The position numbers and the translations under genes were made by a program. Of a DNA stretch of 64,000 nucleotides, positions 55,126 to 63,819 are shown piece after piece; the stretch's first letter is position 1; the number at the start of each line of letters is the position of its first letter. The notes beneath the pieces are model-generated. The model saw only the letters and a list, made by a program, of their open reading frames with translations, was not told where the DNA came from and made no database searches. The stretch comes from Cytobacillus stercorigallinarum (GTDB lineage Bacteria > Bacillota > Bacilli > Bacillales > Cytobacillaceae), in contig NZ_JACSQT010000003.1 of assembly GCF_014836495.1 (NCBI RefSeq), forward strand, positions 99,182 through 163,181, read 5' to 3'.

Positions 55126-57237
55126 TTATTGCGAGCTATAGCCGAATTGTGTGAGCATATAATTCATTTGCTCATTCATTTTTTGCATTTGTGTCTCCAT
55201 CGCTGCAAATTGTGACCAATACCTTTGCTCTTTATCTGCTAACTTCGATTCTAGTTCAGTTATACGTTTATTGATATCATCCAAATTTTTTCCAATAGAA
55301 AATTGACTATTCGTCTTCATGCCATTACCAGCTTTTAACGTAATCGCATCGATTGATTGTGTAACAGTATCTCGCAATCGTCTAGAAATTCCTTGCTCAC
55401 CAAGTGTATCGCCGTCCGCTGCGAACAAATTAAATACACCTTCTGCGTCATTTTCCAATGCTTCCTTCAGCTTATCTTCATTGATTTCGAGCTTACCACC
55501 CTCTAAATAATTTTTCGTTGTGGTAATACCAATAGCTGACAGCTGGTTATATTCACTCGTAGCACCTTCTAGCGGTGTATAAAAGTTCATACGCATATTA
55601 CTTAGTAAACTACTCAATTGTTGATCTGAACGGAGTAAACCGCTCTTGGCTTTTTCCTCCCAGAGCTCAATATCCTTTTCAGACAACGCCGCCCGTTGAT
55701 CCTTAGTTAACGGCGCATAATCACGGTATTTCTCTTCAGATAACTGTCCTTGTATATTATCTATTAATTCATTGTATTTTTCTACGAATTCTTTGATATT
55801 TTCTATAGCTTTATCGGTATCATTATTGATTGAAATCGTAACAGGTGAATCACCATTCACAGCATCAAAGGTATCCTTCAAAGTAAAAGAAACACCGTTT
55901 ACTGTAAACGTATTAGAAGTTCTCTCCGTTTCTAAACCATTTAAGGTAAATTTCGCATTTTCTCCACCTTTTTCATTATTGCTATCAAGTTTTAAAACAT
56001 TAGTTAAAAACGGACTCCCATTAAATGAGATCTCTTTCCCATCACCACTTTGATTAAAATCACCTGTTGACGTTCGGGCAATCGTTACTTTATCAGAATG
56101 TTGGTCATAAAACATATTGACACCTAATGAAGATTTATTCACTTTATCAATAACTGTCGTTAAAGAATCACGGGCATCGAAAGTAAATGTTTGGTTCACT
56201 TCTCCCGTTTCATTGTATGTAGACATGTTAAATTCAAAGTATTGGTGGTCATAGCTCACTTCCGCTTTTGCACCTGCTTGTAGGTCAGAGCCGAAAGTGA
56301 TTTTGCCTGTTTCTTTATCTAAATAAAATTGGTTTTCTGCTAAATTATTCACATCCGTACCAGCAGTAAATGTTTTCGTTTCTTTTATTGGGTCCCCATT
56401 CTCGTCTTTTATGACGTTACCATCTGTATCCTTTTTGTCCCATGTAAAAGTAATGCTTTCCTCAAATTCTGTGATTCCTATTTGTGAAAGTTGCACTTCT
56501 TTTGTTGAAGAGCCAACAGAGATCGTATCTTTTTGCACCATCTCATATTCCACTCCAATTTTACTGTCCGCGGGAATTTGTTGGCTGAAAGTCATTTTTC
56601 CTGTTTTCTCATCTACAAACACTTGCTTTTGATTCGCATCTAAGTCATCTAGGCTCGTTACCACTTGATAATTATCTGCACCAACAGTCACACTACCCAT
56701 TTTTTCTAAACTATGCTTGCCTAGCTTTTGTAAAGAGAACTCTTTGCCTGCTTTCTTTACTAAAATCTCTTCGTTCATACCATCTGCAGTATCTTTAAAT
56801 ATTTCCTCCTCATCTAGCCCAACAAATTGACTGATTTGGCTATAAATACTTTTCGTTGTATCAACCTTTTGTCCATTGGCGGAAATTCCCGCTGTACTCG
56901 CATTCGTAGCAGAAGTCGCCAATCGACTCACGGCAGACAATGTATAAGACCCGCTCCCTGCTGTGGAATCAGCCGTTGCTGTGACTTTGTTGCTATTAGA
57001 AGAAGTTGTGACTTTTGATAAAAATGAAGATTGCAAGCGCATATTTAATGTCATATCGCGGAAAGATGCTAGTTTTAAATTAATATCTCTATAAGAATCG
57101 CGCTGCCATTCGAGCGTTTGTTTCTTTTGTGACAATTTATCAATCGGTACTCTTTGTACTCTCATTAAATCATTAATTAAGGATTCTGTATCTAAACCAG
57201 ATGCTAAACCACCTATTCGAAAATTCGCCATGACCAT
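55126..57237 (-). CDS. fliD: Flagellar filament capping protein FliD
   Basis: FliD caps the growing filament. The N-terminal domain starts with RIGGLASGLDTESLINDLM, and the C-terminal domain ends with a coiled coil (ITELESKLADKEQRYWSQFAAMET) and the FliD tail. At 703 residues it is much longer than B. subtilis FliD. The extra length is a central insertion with an internal duplication: FVDEKTGKMTF (about 207-217) and YLDKETGKITF (about 305-315). Start is ATG at 57237 or two codons later. Confidence 0.94.
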   Translation of the reverse strand: MVMANFRIGGLASGLDTESLINDLMRVQRVPIDKLSQKKQTLEWQRDSYRDINLKLASFRDMTLNMRLQSSFLSKVTTSSNSNKVTATADSTAGSGSYTLSAVSRLATSATNASTAGISANGQKVDTTKSIYSQISQFVGLDEEEIFKDTADGMNEEILVKKAGKEFSLQKLGKHSLEKMGSVTVGADNYQVVTSLDDLDANQKQVFVDEKTGKMTFSQQIPADSKIGVEYEMVQKDTISVGSSTKEVQLSQIGITEFEESITFTWDKKDTDGNVIKDENGDPIKETKTFTAGTDVNNLAENQFYLDKETGKITFGSDLQAGAKAEVSYDHQYFEFNMSTYNETGEVNQTFTFDARDSLTTVIDKVNKSSLGVNMFYDQHSDKVTIARTSTGDFNQSGDGKEISFNGSPFLTNVLKLDSNNEKGGENAKFTLNGLETERTSNTFTVNGVSFTLKDTFDAVNGDSPVTISINNDTDKAIENIKEFVEKYNELIDNIQGQLSEEKYRDYAPLTKDQRAALSEKDIELWEEKAKSGLLRSDQQLSSLLSNMRMNFYTPLEGATSEYNQLSAIGITTTKNYLEGGKLEINEDKLKEALENDAEGVFNLFAADGDTLGEQGISRRLRDTVTQSIDAITLKAGNGMKTNSQFSIGKNLDDINKRITELESKLADKEQRYWSQFAAMETQMQKMNEQMNYMLTQFGYSSQ

Positions 57238-57328
57238 CCGTCCCCTTTTCTCTCTATCTATTTATTATATCGACTATAGTCCTATCGTTTACAGTAAAAA
57301 TATGACTAATTGCCCTATTTACGGTTAA

Positions 57329-57358
57329 GAAGCCACTGGCATAAACCAGTAGCTTCTA
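57329..57358 (-). terminator. Hairpin after flaG
   Basis: A 12-bp stem AGAAGCCACTGG/CCAGTAGCTTCT with one wobble overlaps the flaG stop. T-rich sequence is weak after it, so it may attenuate instead of fully ending transcription before fliD. Confidence 0.5.
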
Positions 57359-57706
57359 GACTTTTTGATCCACCATAAGTCCTTGAAATTCCGTCATTTC
57401 AGCAATCATATCAAGGAAATCCTTCGGTGGGATTTCACGAACGACTTCTTTGGTATCCGCATCGACGACTTCTACATAATAGCGATCGAGCTTTTCATGT
57501 AATTGAAACTGTACCGAAGTATAATGCGTCTGCAAATGATTATTCGCCTGCTCCACCTTTGATTGCAAGAAGTCCTTTTGTACTTCAGAAGCCGACACCT
57601 TTTCTTTATCTTGTATTATACTATTTCTCTCAGATTGACTTTTTTCTTTCTGCTGAATAACAAAAGGTGAGTCCACCATCATTCCCCTATTCGACTCTAC
57701 TCTCAT
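57356..57706 (-). CDS. flaG: Flagellar protein FlaG (YvyC)
   Basis: A 116-residue FlaG-family protein. The N-terminal half is polar and likely disordered. The conserved C-terminal domain has LQFQLHEKLDRYYVEVVD-type sequence (here VQFQLHEKLDRYYVEVVDA) and the motif VVREIPPKDFLDMIA. FlaG proteins influence filament length. It lies between hag and fliD, as in B. subtilis yvyC. A sigma-D-like promoter is at 57745-57772. Confidence 0.9.
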   Translation of the reverse strand: MRVESNRGMMVDSPFVIQQKEKSQSERNSIIQDKEKVSASEVQKDFLQSKVEQANNHLQTHYTSVQFQLHEKLDRYYVEVVDADTKEVVREIPPKDFLDMIAEMTEFQGLMVDQKV

Positions 57707-57744
57707 CCCTATTCGCCCCTTACCGAATCACCTATTTTCTCTTT

Positions 57745-57772
57745 ATATCGGAAATAACCATAAGGCTCTCTA
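57745..57772 (-). promoter_or_regulatory. Sigma-D-like promoter of flaG-fliDST
   Basis: TAGA (57769-57772), 16 bp, then TCCGATAT (57745-57752) on the minus strand resembles the sigma-D consensus TAAA-N15-GCCGATAA. Confidence 0.5.
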
Positions 57773-57855
57773 TCAACCAAAAGTTCGGTTTTTGTTAGAG
57801 AGAAAACAACGACCTTTTTCTTATGAAGTAGGTCTTTTTACCTAAAAAAAACAAA

Positions 57856-57885
57856 AAGAAGCCCCAGACAAAGCTGAGACTTCTT
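57856..57885 (-). terminator. hag terminator
   Basis: AAGAAG/CTTCTT closes a partly paired stem (57856-57861, 57880-57885), followed by a T-rich run on the minus strand. It lies 26 nt beyond the flagellin stop. Confidence 0.7.
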
Positions 57886-57911
57886 AGATGAAAATACCAG
57901 TAAGCGGCGAA

Positions 57912-58856
57912 TTAACCTAATAATTGTAGAACCGCTTGTGGTTTTTGATTTGCTTGTGCAAGCATTGCTTGAGAAGCTTGAGAAAGAATGTTCGTACGTG
58001 TCATTTCCATTACTTCTTTCGCCATATCAACGTCACGGATACGTGATTCAGCTGCTTGAAGGTTTTCGGAAGAGTTGTTTAAGTTAGAGATTGTGTGCTC
58101 TAGGCGGTTTTGATATGCACCAAGGTTTGAACGTTCTGCAGAAACTGTTTCAATAGCATTGTTAATTACTTTAATTGCAGCTGATGCAGACTCATGTGAA
58201 GAAACATCAAGTGCCATTTCTTCAGCAGTATTAGTACTACCATTAGTTACAACATTAGTTGCAGTGAAGGCAGCTCCATCAACGTCTCCATCATATGCAG
58301 CAGTACCTGAAATACCTAAAGCTGCTGAACGCATATCATTAATATCTATTGTCATAGATTGACCTTGGTTTGCACCAATTTGGAATGCAGCTGAGAATCC
58401 AGTTCCAGGTGTAATTGTGCCATCATCTGCTTTAGTTTCTCCACCATTTAGTAGACTTTGTTGGTTAAATTCTGTAGTATTACCAATTCTATTAATTTCA
58501 GAAGTTAGAGCATTAATTTCTTTTTGGATTTCTCCACGGTCAACGCCTACATTAGTATCATTGGCAGCTTGTGTAGCTAGCTCACGCATACGTTGTAGGA
58601 TATTTTGTGTTTCTTGAAGGGCACCTTCAGCCGTTTGGATCATTGAGATACCATCTTGAGAGTTACGGCTAGCTTGGTCTAAACCACGAACTTGAGCGCG
58701 CATTTTTTCAGAGATTGCTAGACCTGCCGCATCGTCACCAGCACGGTTGATACGAAGACCAGAAGATAATTTTTCCATTGCTTTTGCACCAGCAGCGTTG
58801 TTAACACCAAGCTGACGATAAGTATTTAATGCTGAAATATTATTGTTGATAATCAT
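57912..58856 (-). CDS. hag: Flagellin
   Basis: The filament protein, 314 residues. The N-terminal D0/D1 helices (INNNISALNTYRQL, LSSGLRINRAGDDAAGLAIS) and C-terminal D1/D0 helices (ANRSNLGAYQNRLE-like segment, then MAKEVMEMTRTNILSQASQAMLAQAN) are conserved. A short variable region (about 145-215) makes the surface. ATG at 58856 has GGAGGAA 5 nt upstream; a start 11 codons earlier would cover the CsrA site. It has its own sigma-D promoter and a CsrA-type leader. Confidence 0.97.
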   Translation of the reverse strand: MIINNNISALNTYRQLGVNNAAGAKAMEKLSSGLRINRAGDDAAGLAISEKMRAQVRGLDQASRNSQDGISMIQTAEGALQETQNILQRMRELATQAANDTNVGVDRGEIQKEINALTSEINRIGNTTEFNQQSLLNGGETKADDGTITPGTGFSAAFQIGANQGQSMTIDINDMRSAALGISGTAAYDGDVDGAAFTATNVVTNGSTNTAEEMALDVSSHESASAAIKVINNAIETVSAERSNLGAYQNRLEHTISNLNNSSENLQAAESRIRDVDMAKEVMEMTRTNILSQASQAMLAQANQKPQAVLQLLG

Positions 58857-58861
58857 TTGAA

Positions 58862-58897
58862 TTCCTCCATGAGTTTTATTTTTCCACATCCTTGTGG
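58862..58897 (-). promoter_or_regulatory. CsrA-binding leader of hag (two sites)
   Basis: On the minus strand CCACA-AGGA-TGTGG (58884-58897) is a 5-bp hairpin with AGGA in the loop. Its core ACAAGGATGT matches the high-affinity CsrA consensus RUACARGGAUGU. A second GGA-rich site is the Shine-Dalgarno TGGAGGAA (58862-58869). Two such sites are known in B. subtilis hag. Confidence 0.8.
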
Positions 58898-58931
58898 AGT
58901 GAAGTAAAGCTTGTTGCTTTCTTCTTATTTA

Positions 58932-58958
58932 TTATCGGAGTGCTCTAAAGTTTGTTTA
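58932..58958 (-). promoter_or_regulatory. Sigma-D promoter of hag
   Basis: TAAA (58955-58958), exactly 15 bp, then TCCGATAA (58932-58939) on the minus strand match the sigma-D consensus TAAA-N15-GCCGATAA at 11 of 12 positions. Confidence 0.88.
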
Positions 58959-59025
58959 ATACTTTTTATAAATTAAATGAATAATTTTAAAAATCACTTG
59001 TTGCGTATGCTTATACTTAGAAAAA

Positions 59026-59055
59026 AATAAACCGATGTCTCCCAACCGGCTTATT
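59026..59055 (-). terminator. csrA terminator
   Basis: AATAAACCG/CGGCTTATT forms a 9-bp stem with one wobble, followed by TTTTTT on the minus strand. It overlaps the csrA stop and ends the flgM-to-csrA operon. Confidence 0.75.
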
Positions 59056-59278
59056 TCAGAGGGTTATCTTTTAATAATGTCATTAAGTCCACAGGGTTTT
59101 GCGCAGCTTCGTTGTTTTCTGTCTGAATCTGTAGGTAGACTTCTTTTCTGTAGATGTCGATGTCTTTTGGTGCTTGGATGCCAAGCTTGATTTGGTCTCC
59201 TTCAACGGCGACGATAGTGATTTCGATGTTTTCATTAATGATAATCGATTCGTTTTTGCGACGGGTTAGTACGAGCAT
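59051..59278 (-). CDS. csrA: Carbon storage / flagellin translation regulator CsrA
   Basis: CsrA is a dimeric RNA-binding protein that blocks translation of hag by covering its ribosome site. The 75-residue sequence starts [14 protein letters not shown] and contains the conserved [15 protein letters not shown] and VYLQIQ strands. Arg residues of the RNA-binding edge are present in the N- and C-terminal strands. It overlaps fliW by 13 nt. FliW binds CsrA and releases hag mRNA when flagellin has been exported. Confidence 0.97.
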   Translation of the reverse strand: MLVLTRRKNESIIINENIEITIVAVEGDQIKLGIQAPKDIDIYRKEVYLQIQTENNEAAQNPVDLMTLLKDNPLK

Positions 59279-59718
59279 GTGGCATCCTCCTCCTTCGCTT
59301 GGAATAATGGATGCTTTGTTTTATAGCGGGCATCATTTAATACGAGCTGTTTCCCCATTCTTTTTTTCATATTCATCACTAAAGGACCTTGCAAATTCGC
59401 GGTTGAAGACTTAAATGGTTCCTTCAATGTAAGAATGACGAAGGTAGCTACGTCTTGCGCTTGTTCAATTTGCAGCGCATGTTGGGATGCTTCATTGAGC
59501 TGATATTCGTAATCAGCAAAAAAGGCATACGGATCGACGACGACAAACGCTAACTCGACTGTATTGATTGATTGTAAAATGAAATAAGGGAGTTCTTCTA
59601 AAAAAGGAAGGAGCACATATTGTTGCTCTTCTGGAAATCCTGGCAAGCCTGCAGGAAAATGAAATTGTTGCTCTGCTGACACTTCAACTGTCCCTTGATA
59701 TTTTGTCTCAATTTTCAT
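59266..59718 (-). CDS. fliW: Flagellar assembly factor FliW
   Basis: FliW binds either flagellin or CsrA and so couples filament assembly to flagellin synthesis. The 150-residue beta-barrel protein has [20 protein letters not shown] near the start and conserved [13 protein letters not shown] and [10 protein letters not shown] segments. It lies in the order yviE-fliW-csrA-hag, as in B. subtilis. Confidence 0.96.
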   Translation of the reverse strand: MKIETKYQGTVEVSAEQQFHFPAGLPGFPEEQQYVLLPFLEELPYFILQSINTVELAFVVVDPYAFFADYEYQLNEASQHALQIEQAQDVATFVILTLKEPFKSSTANLQGPLVMNMKKRMGKQLVLNDARYKTKHPLFQAKEEDATCSY

Positions 59719-59730
59719 CGTAACACTTCC

Positions 59731-60309
59731 TTATATAAGCTGATCCACTTGAAAATCTCTTAGTTCAAAGTTAATCGCTTCTTTTTGCTGTAAATAAATT
59801 TGTGCTTGCCAGTTTTCATGAGCGATTTGTGGGCGATTGATACTTACATCAATGACTGGCTTTTGCGGGGTTACGTTCACATCGACGCTCCCTGGATCAT
59901 AATCGATTTGTACCCGGAAATGGGTTTTCGGTAAATAGCCGATCCCTGGTGTCTTTTGGTTAGGCTCACTATTTTGTTTCGCAATTTGTGAGATGGCACC
60001 TGCTCCGTTTTCAATTTTCATCATCGCATCACCTTCACGGACTCGTCTAGAGATCCCTGTTATTGCCGTCATCTTTGCTTGTTCTGCCGCCTCCGCGACT
60101 CGCCGGCCTGCCCCTTTATTATCCAGATCAGCTCGTGCCTCTGATTGATCAATAAAAAGCTGGGATGCTTCATGACTAATTGTAAGCTTTGCTGGTGGCT
60201 GATGCATCGAAACATCGGCTTGCGACTGTTTGATTTTCATCACAGGTTGAAAATAATCTATACCAAGATGCGCTTGTTTTGTTGTTATTTCTAAATAAGG
60301 GGTATGCAT
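59731..60309 (-). CDS. yviE: YviE (DUF6470) flagellar operon protein
   Basis: A 192-residue protein without signal or membrane segments. The N-terminal block is LEITTKQAHLGIDYFQP, and beta-strand-rich repeats such as PGSVDVNVTPQKPVIDVSIN and PQIAHENW follow. The function of the family is unknown; it is always near flgL and fliW in Bacillus. ATG at 60309 is chosen, since GTG codons upstream form its probable ribosome site (GTGGTGA). It precedes fliW by 12 nt. Confidence 0.85.
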   Translation of the reverse strand: MHTPYLEITTKQAHLGIDYFQPVMKIKQSQADVSMHQPPAKLTISHEASQLFIDQSEARADLDNKGAGRRVAEAAEQAKMTAITGISRRVREGDAMMKIENGAGAISQIAKQNSEPNQKTPGIGYLPKTHFRVQIDYDPGSVDVNVTPQKPVIDVSINRPQIAHENWQAQIYLQQKEAINFELRDFQVDQLI

Positions 60310-60373
60310 AGAGTTCACCACTCTTTATAGAACGAGCGGCCCATCTATAAAGATGAACCGTCGTCAACGTTTT

Positions 60374-61426
60374 TTATCGTAAAAAGTCCATTAAGGTTGG
60401 TTGAATAATGCTTGCTCCAACTGCTAAAGAAGCACGGTGGAGGGCTTCTTGGGATGTTAACTCAATAATGACCTTCTCTGCATCGATATCTTCATTATTA
60501 GACATCATGGTTTTGGCAAGTATCTCTTGATTGCCTAAACGACTTTCAACCATTTCTACCCGATTAGATTTAGCCCCGATTTCTGCCATTTCCGAGATCA
60601 CATTATTATGATGATGATCAATAATATCCAGCTCTCCAGATAAATCAGCCGCTGTTGTATCAGGTGATTTTAACTTATCAATTAAGTTGCCAATATCTTT
60701 AAATAAATCTAATGAAAAGACATTTTGCGGCTTACTATTCACATCGAGGTGAATACCTGCAGAAACTTCAATTTTCACGCCTTCAGTATTACTAGCAACC
60801 GCACCTTTTTCTTTCGCGACGAAAGAATCTGGTAACGGGAATCCGATTTCAGTGCCATCTTGAGCTTTAAATGCATTCGAAGCTTCATTCCAAACAAGCT
60901 GACTACCTTTATCATCGAAAAGTACATAATTCTTGGCATTATTCGCATCAATTGTAGTGATATCGACATTTTGATCAATCTTCTTTAAATCGACTGGCTT
61001 ATTCGTTGTATCTGAGCCGTTAAAAATATACTTATTATTCACTTTTGTATTGGCAATCGATTCTAATTGATTTCGCAGCTGCTCAATTTCACTAGCCACG
61101 TTCTTACGTTGACCCGCATCATATGAATCATTGGAAGCCTGTACCGTAAGATCGCGGATACGCTGGATAATTTTATTCGTTTCATCTAGTGCCGATTCCG
61201 TATTATCCATCCAGTTATATACCTCGCCTAGATTGCGTTGATATTGGGATACAGCCGTTACTTGGGAACGGTAATTGACCCCTTTCATCGCTGCTACAGG
61301 ATCATCAGACGGACGATTCACTTTTTTGCCTGTATATAGTTGTTCTTCTAATTTACCAAGCTTTTGATAGTTGTTTTGAATATGTTTTAGTGAATTTTGT
61401 GAAAGCATGGATTGTGTTACGCGCAT
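60374..61426 (-). CDS. flgL: Flagellar hook-associated protein 3
   Basis: FlgL forms the junction between hook-filament adaptor FlgK and flagellin. The flagellin-like N-terminus is MRVTQSMLSQNSLKHIQNNYQKLGKLEEQ, quoted by its ends only: MRVTQSML at residue 1 and the GKKVNRPSDDP block at about 33. The C-terminus has the D0/D1 helix with HRASLAVGASIIQP. The length of 350 residues is larger than B. subtilis FlgL, with extra sequence in the middle. It follows flgK by 14 nt. Confidence 0.95.
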   Translation of the reverse strand: MRVTQSMLSQNSLKHIQNNYQKLGKLEEQLYTGKKVNRPSDDPVAAMKGVNYRSQVTAVSQYQRNLGEVYNWMDNTESALDETNKIIQRIRDLTVQASNDSYDAGQRKNVASEIEQLRNQLESIANTKVNNKYIFNGSDTTNKPVDLKKIDQNVDITTIDANNAKNYVLFDDKGSQLVWNEASNAFKAQDGTEIGFPLPDSFVAKEKGAVASNTEGVKIEVSAGIHLDVNSKPQNVFSLDLFKDIGNLIDKLKSPDTTAADLSGELDIIDHHHNNVISEMAEIGAKSNRVEMVESRLGNQEILAKTMMSNNEDIDAEKVIIELTSQEALHRASLAVGASIIQPTLMDFLR

Positions 61427-61440
61427 CAGTCATTACCTCC

Positions 61441-63300
61441 TTATCTTCCGACTCTGCCCATACCATTAATAATGGTATCAAGCATTTCGTCTATTGCAGT
61501 AATTTGTCTAGCCGCTGCACTATAAGCATGCTGAAACATAATCATATTGGACATTTCTTCATCAAGAGAGACCGAACTAACAGAAGAACGATTAAATTGA
61601 ACCGTGTCGGCTAGCGTAGCAGCATTTTCCGTCATTCGATTTGCTTCTTGTGTCGTGACTCCTAATTCACCAATCATCCCTTGGTAAAAGCTCATCATAT
61701 TTGTATCTGATCCATTAAAATCGAGCATCATGTCTTTTACATTTGCGAGAGCAACCGCATTAGAACCGTCACCAACAAAGCTTTCGCTTGAAGGATTTTG
61801 TCCAATACCTGTTAACTCAAATGACCAAGTAGAACCAGATTGTAAATTAGAGATTGTACTAGCATCTATTTTAAGGCCAAAGAGATTCATATTTTCTTTC
61901 ACTGCTTGATTTTGATGGTCGGCTATTGGGTTGCCGTCTAAATCATAAGCGGAGTATTTCCATGAACCATTATCATAAGTCAACTCAATTTTTGCCTCAC
62001 TAATCGTGATCGGCGGGGTATCATATGTTTGAATACCACTGAACGCACCTAGAATCGTTGGGTAACCAGTCGATGGGTTGTCCGCATGTTTCGTAATAGA
62101 ACCCGTAAATAACTCACCACTTGAGGAAGCGGCAATATGATTTAAATTATTCATAATTGAATCAGACACTTTTATATTGGCTGCAGCCCCGGCTGCATTA
62201 TCGCCTATTTCAAAGAAGTCCACACCGTTCTTTACGCCGCTCTCAATTTCAGATAAACTCCAACCACTTTGATGGACAGCATTAAAGGCCGTGGCAAAGC
62301 GGAAAGCCATTAAGTCCAGATTCGCAAGCATATCAGAATAAACGCCTGTTTCCTTCCCAGTGGCATCTATTTTGCCGTACATATCTATATTCGCAAGCAA
62401 ACTCCCTTTCGAAGTGAAATCAGATGCAGTCAATGATTTATTACCGATTTGCAAACTAGCAATGGCTTGTGTTTCAGGGTCTTTTTTCACACTCAATGAT
62501 TGGACGATATCATTTTTCCCATCGAGTAACGTACCGACACTTTTACCATTCGCATCGACTAATTCAATCGAATATTTCCCTGCAGCTTGACTGCTAGCAT
62601 TTCCACCACTAGGAGTAGCACTCACTTTAATGTTGACTAAGCCGGAGAGTTGGTCAACAAGTACGTCCCTTTTATCATATAAATCATTCGGCAAATAGCC
62701 ATGTGGTTCTATGCTGGAAATTTGTTCATTGATCTGGTTAATTTGTGTGAGGATTGAATTGATTGTTTGCACATTCATATCAATTTGCTCACCGACATCA
62801 GCTTTCTGAGCACTCAGTTGGCCAGCTAAATAATTAAAAGTGTCACTGACGGCAACCCCACGCTGGCGAACAACCGAACGAGCACCTGAATCTTCAGGGT
62901 TAGTTGATAAGTCTTGCAAAGCATTCCAAAACTGATCCAATGTATTCGCAAGGCCAGTATCTGACGGCTCATTCATGACACTTTCAATTCGTGAAAGCTC
63001 ACTGCTTCTCGTATTCCAATAACCGAATTTATTGTACTCATTACGATACTGTACATCCAAATAGTCTTCGCGTATGCGTTGAACCGAGCCTGCCTGAACA
63101 CCCGTTCCAATTTGCCCTGGCATGTATGGCGCATTCATTCCAACAGACGGAAAAGCATTTGTTTGTGTAAAGTTCACCCGTTGTCTCGTATAGCCTACAG
63201 TATTCGCATTGGCGATATTATGCCCGGTTGTATAGAGTGCACTTTGTTGTGTATGTATGGCTCTCTTCGCCGTTTCTAACCCCATAAAAGTAGATTTCAT
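61441..63300 (-). CDS. flgK: Flagellar hook-associated protein 1
   Basis: FlgK is the first hook-filament junction protein. The N-terminal motif LETAKRAIHTQQSALYTTGHNIANANTVGYTRQR, here given only as residues about 8-41, is the flagellar rod/hook signature ending in ANxxGYxRQ. The C-terminal helix has SLDEEMSNMIMFQHAYSAAARQITAIDEMLDTII, typical of the family (residues about 575-608). The length of 619 residues is larger than in B. subtilis. It lies 24 nt after flgN. Confidence 0.95.
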   Translation of the reverse strand: MKSTFMGLETAKRAIHTQQSALYTTGHNIANANTVGYTRQRVNFTQTNAFPSVGMNAPYMPGQIGTGVQAGSVQRIREDYLDVQYRNEYNKFGYWNTRSSELSRIESVMNEPSDTGLANTLDQFWNALQDLSTNPEDSGARSVVRQRGVAVSDTFNYLAGQLSAQKADVGEQIDMNVQTINSILTQINQINEQISSIEPHGYLPNDLYDKRDVLVDQLSGLVNIKVSATPSGGNASSQAAGKYSIELVDANGKSVGTLLDGKNDIVQSLSVKKDPETQAIASLQIGNKSLTASDFTSKGSLLANIDMYGKIDATGKETGVYSDMLANLDLMAFRFATAFNAVHQSGWSLSEIESGVKNGVDFFEIGDNAAGAAANIKVSDSIMNNLNHIAASSSGELFTGSITKHADNPSTGYPTILGAFSGIQTYDTPPITISEAKIELTYDNGSWKYSAYDLDGNPIADHQNQAVKENMNLFGLKIDASTISNLQSGSTWSFELTGIGQNPSSESFVGDGSNAVALANVKDMMLDFNGSDTNMMSFYQGMIGELGVTTQEANRMTENAATLADTVQFNRSSVSSVSLDEEMSNMIMFQHAYSAAARQITAIDEMLDTIINGMGRVGR

Positions 63301-63324
63301 AACGTTTCCTCTCTTTTCTCTATC

Positions 63325-63807
63325 CTACACTTTAGACTGGAACATTCCTGTTGCTGCCTGAGATTTCGCTTTTTGCGGATGAATATAATTCATATTTTGC
63401 GCAGCTGCTTTCGGATTGACGAGATTCATAGATAAATTCACATATTGCAAGGAGTGATAAATCAGTTGTTGGTTCAATTGATTTTTTTCTTTTAGTTTGG
63501 CAATAACGGATGCTAACTGCTCTCGTTTTTCAAGTAATGCTTGTTGGTCATGTTGTTCCAGTCCTTGAATACAGTCTGCTATCGTTGGCTTTTCTATACT
63601 AGGTACAAGAGTTACTGCGATCTGGATACGCGCTTGTTCAAGCTTCTTAATTGTTGCGACATGGGTTTGTTCATCTTTTAGCATCTGATCTAATGCTGCC
63701 ATATCGCCCTTTTTAATCATATCTGTCTTCTTGCCTGCAAGCTCATAAAGGCTTTGATGATAAGATATTAGTCGTTCCATCACAGTGAGAAGTGCTTCAG
63801 CAGACAT
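63325..63807 (-). CDS. flgN: FlgN-family flagellar chaperone
   Basis: FlgN is the export chaperone for FlgK and FlgL. The 160-residue helical protein has a leading coiled coil (MERLISYHQSLYELAGKKTDMIKKGD) and a central Q/E/L-rich part (LEKREQLASVIAKLKEKNQL). Its own family signature is weak, but the size, helical nature and place between flgM and flgK are decisive. AAGGAGG (overlapping the flgM stop) precedes the ATG. Confidence 0.9.
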   Translation of the reverse strand: MSAEALLTVMERLISYHQSLYELAGKKTDMIKKGDMAALDQMLKDEQTHVATIKKLEQARIQIAVTLVPSIEKPTIADCIQGLEQHDQQALLEKREQLASVIAKLKEKNQLNQQLIYHSLQYVNLSMNLVNPKAAAQNMNYIHPQKAKSQAATGMFQSKV

Positions 63808-63819
63808 ATCCCATCCTCC

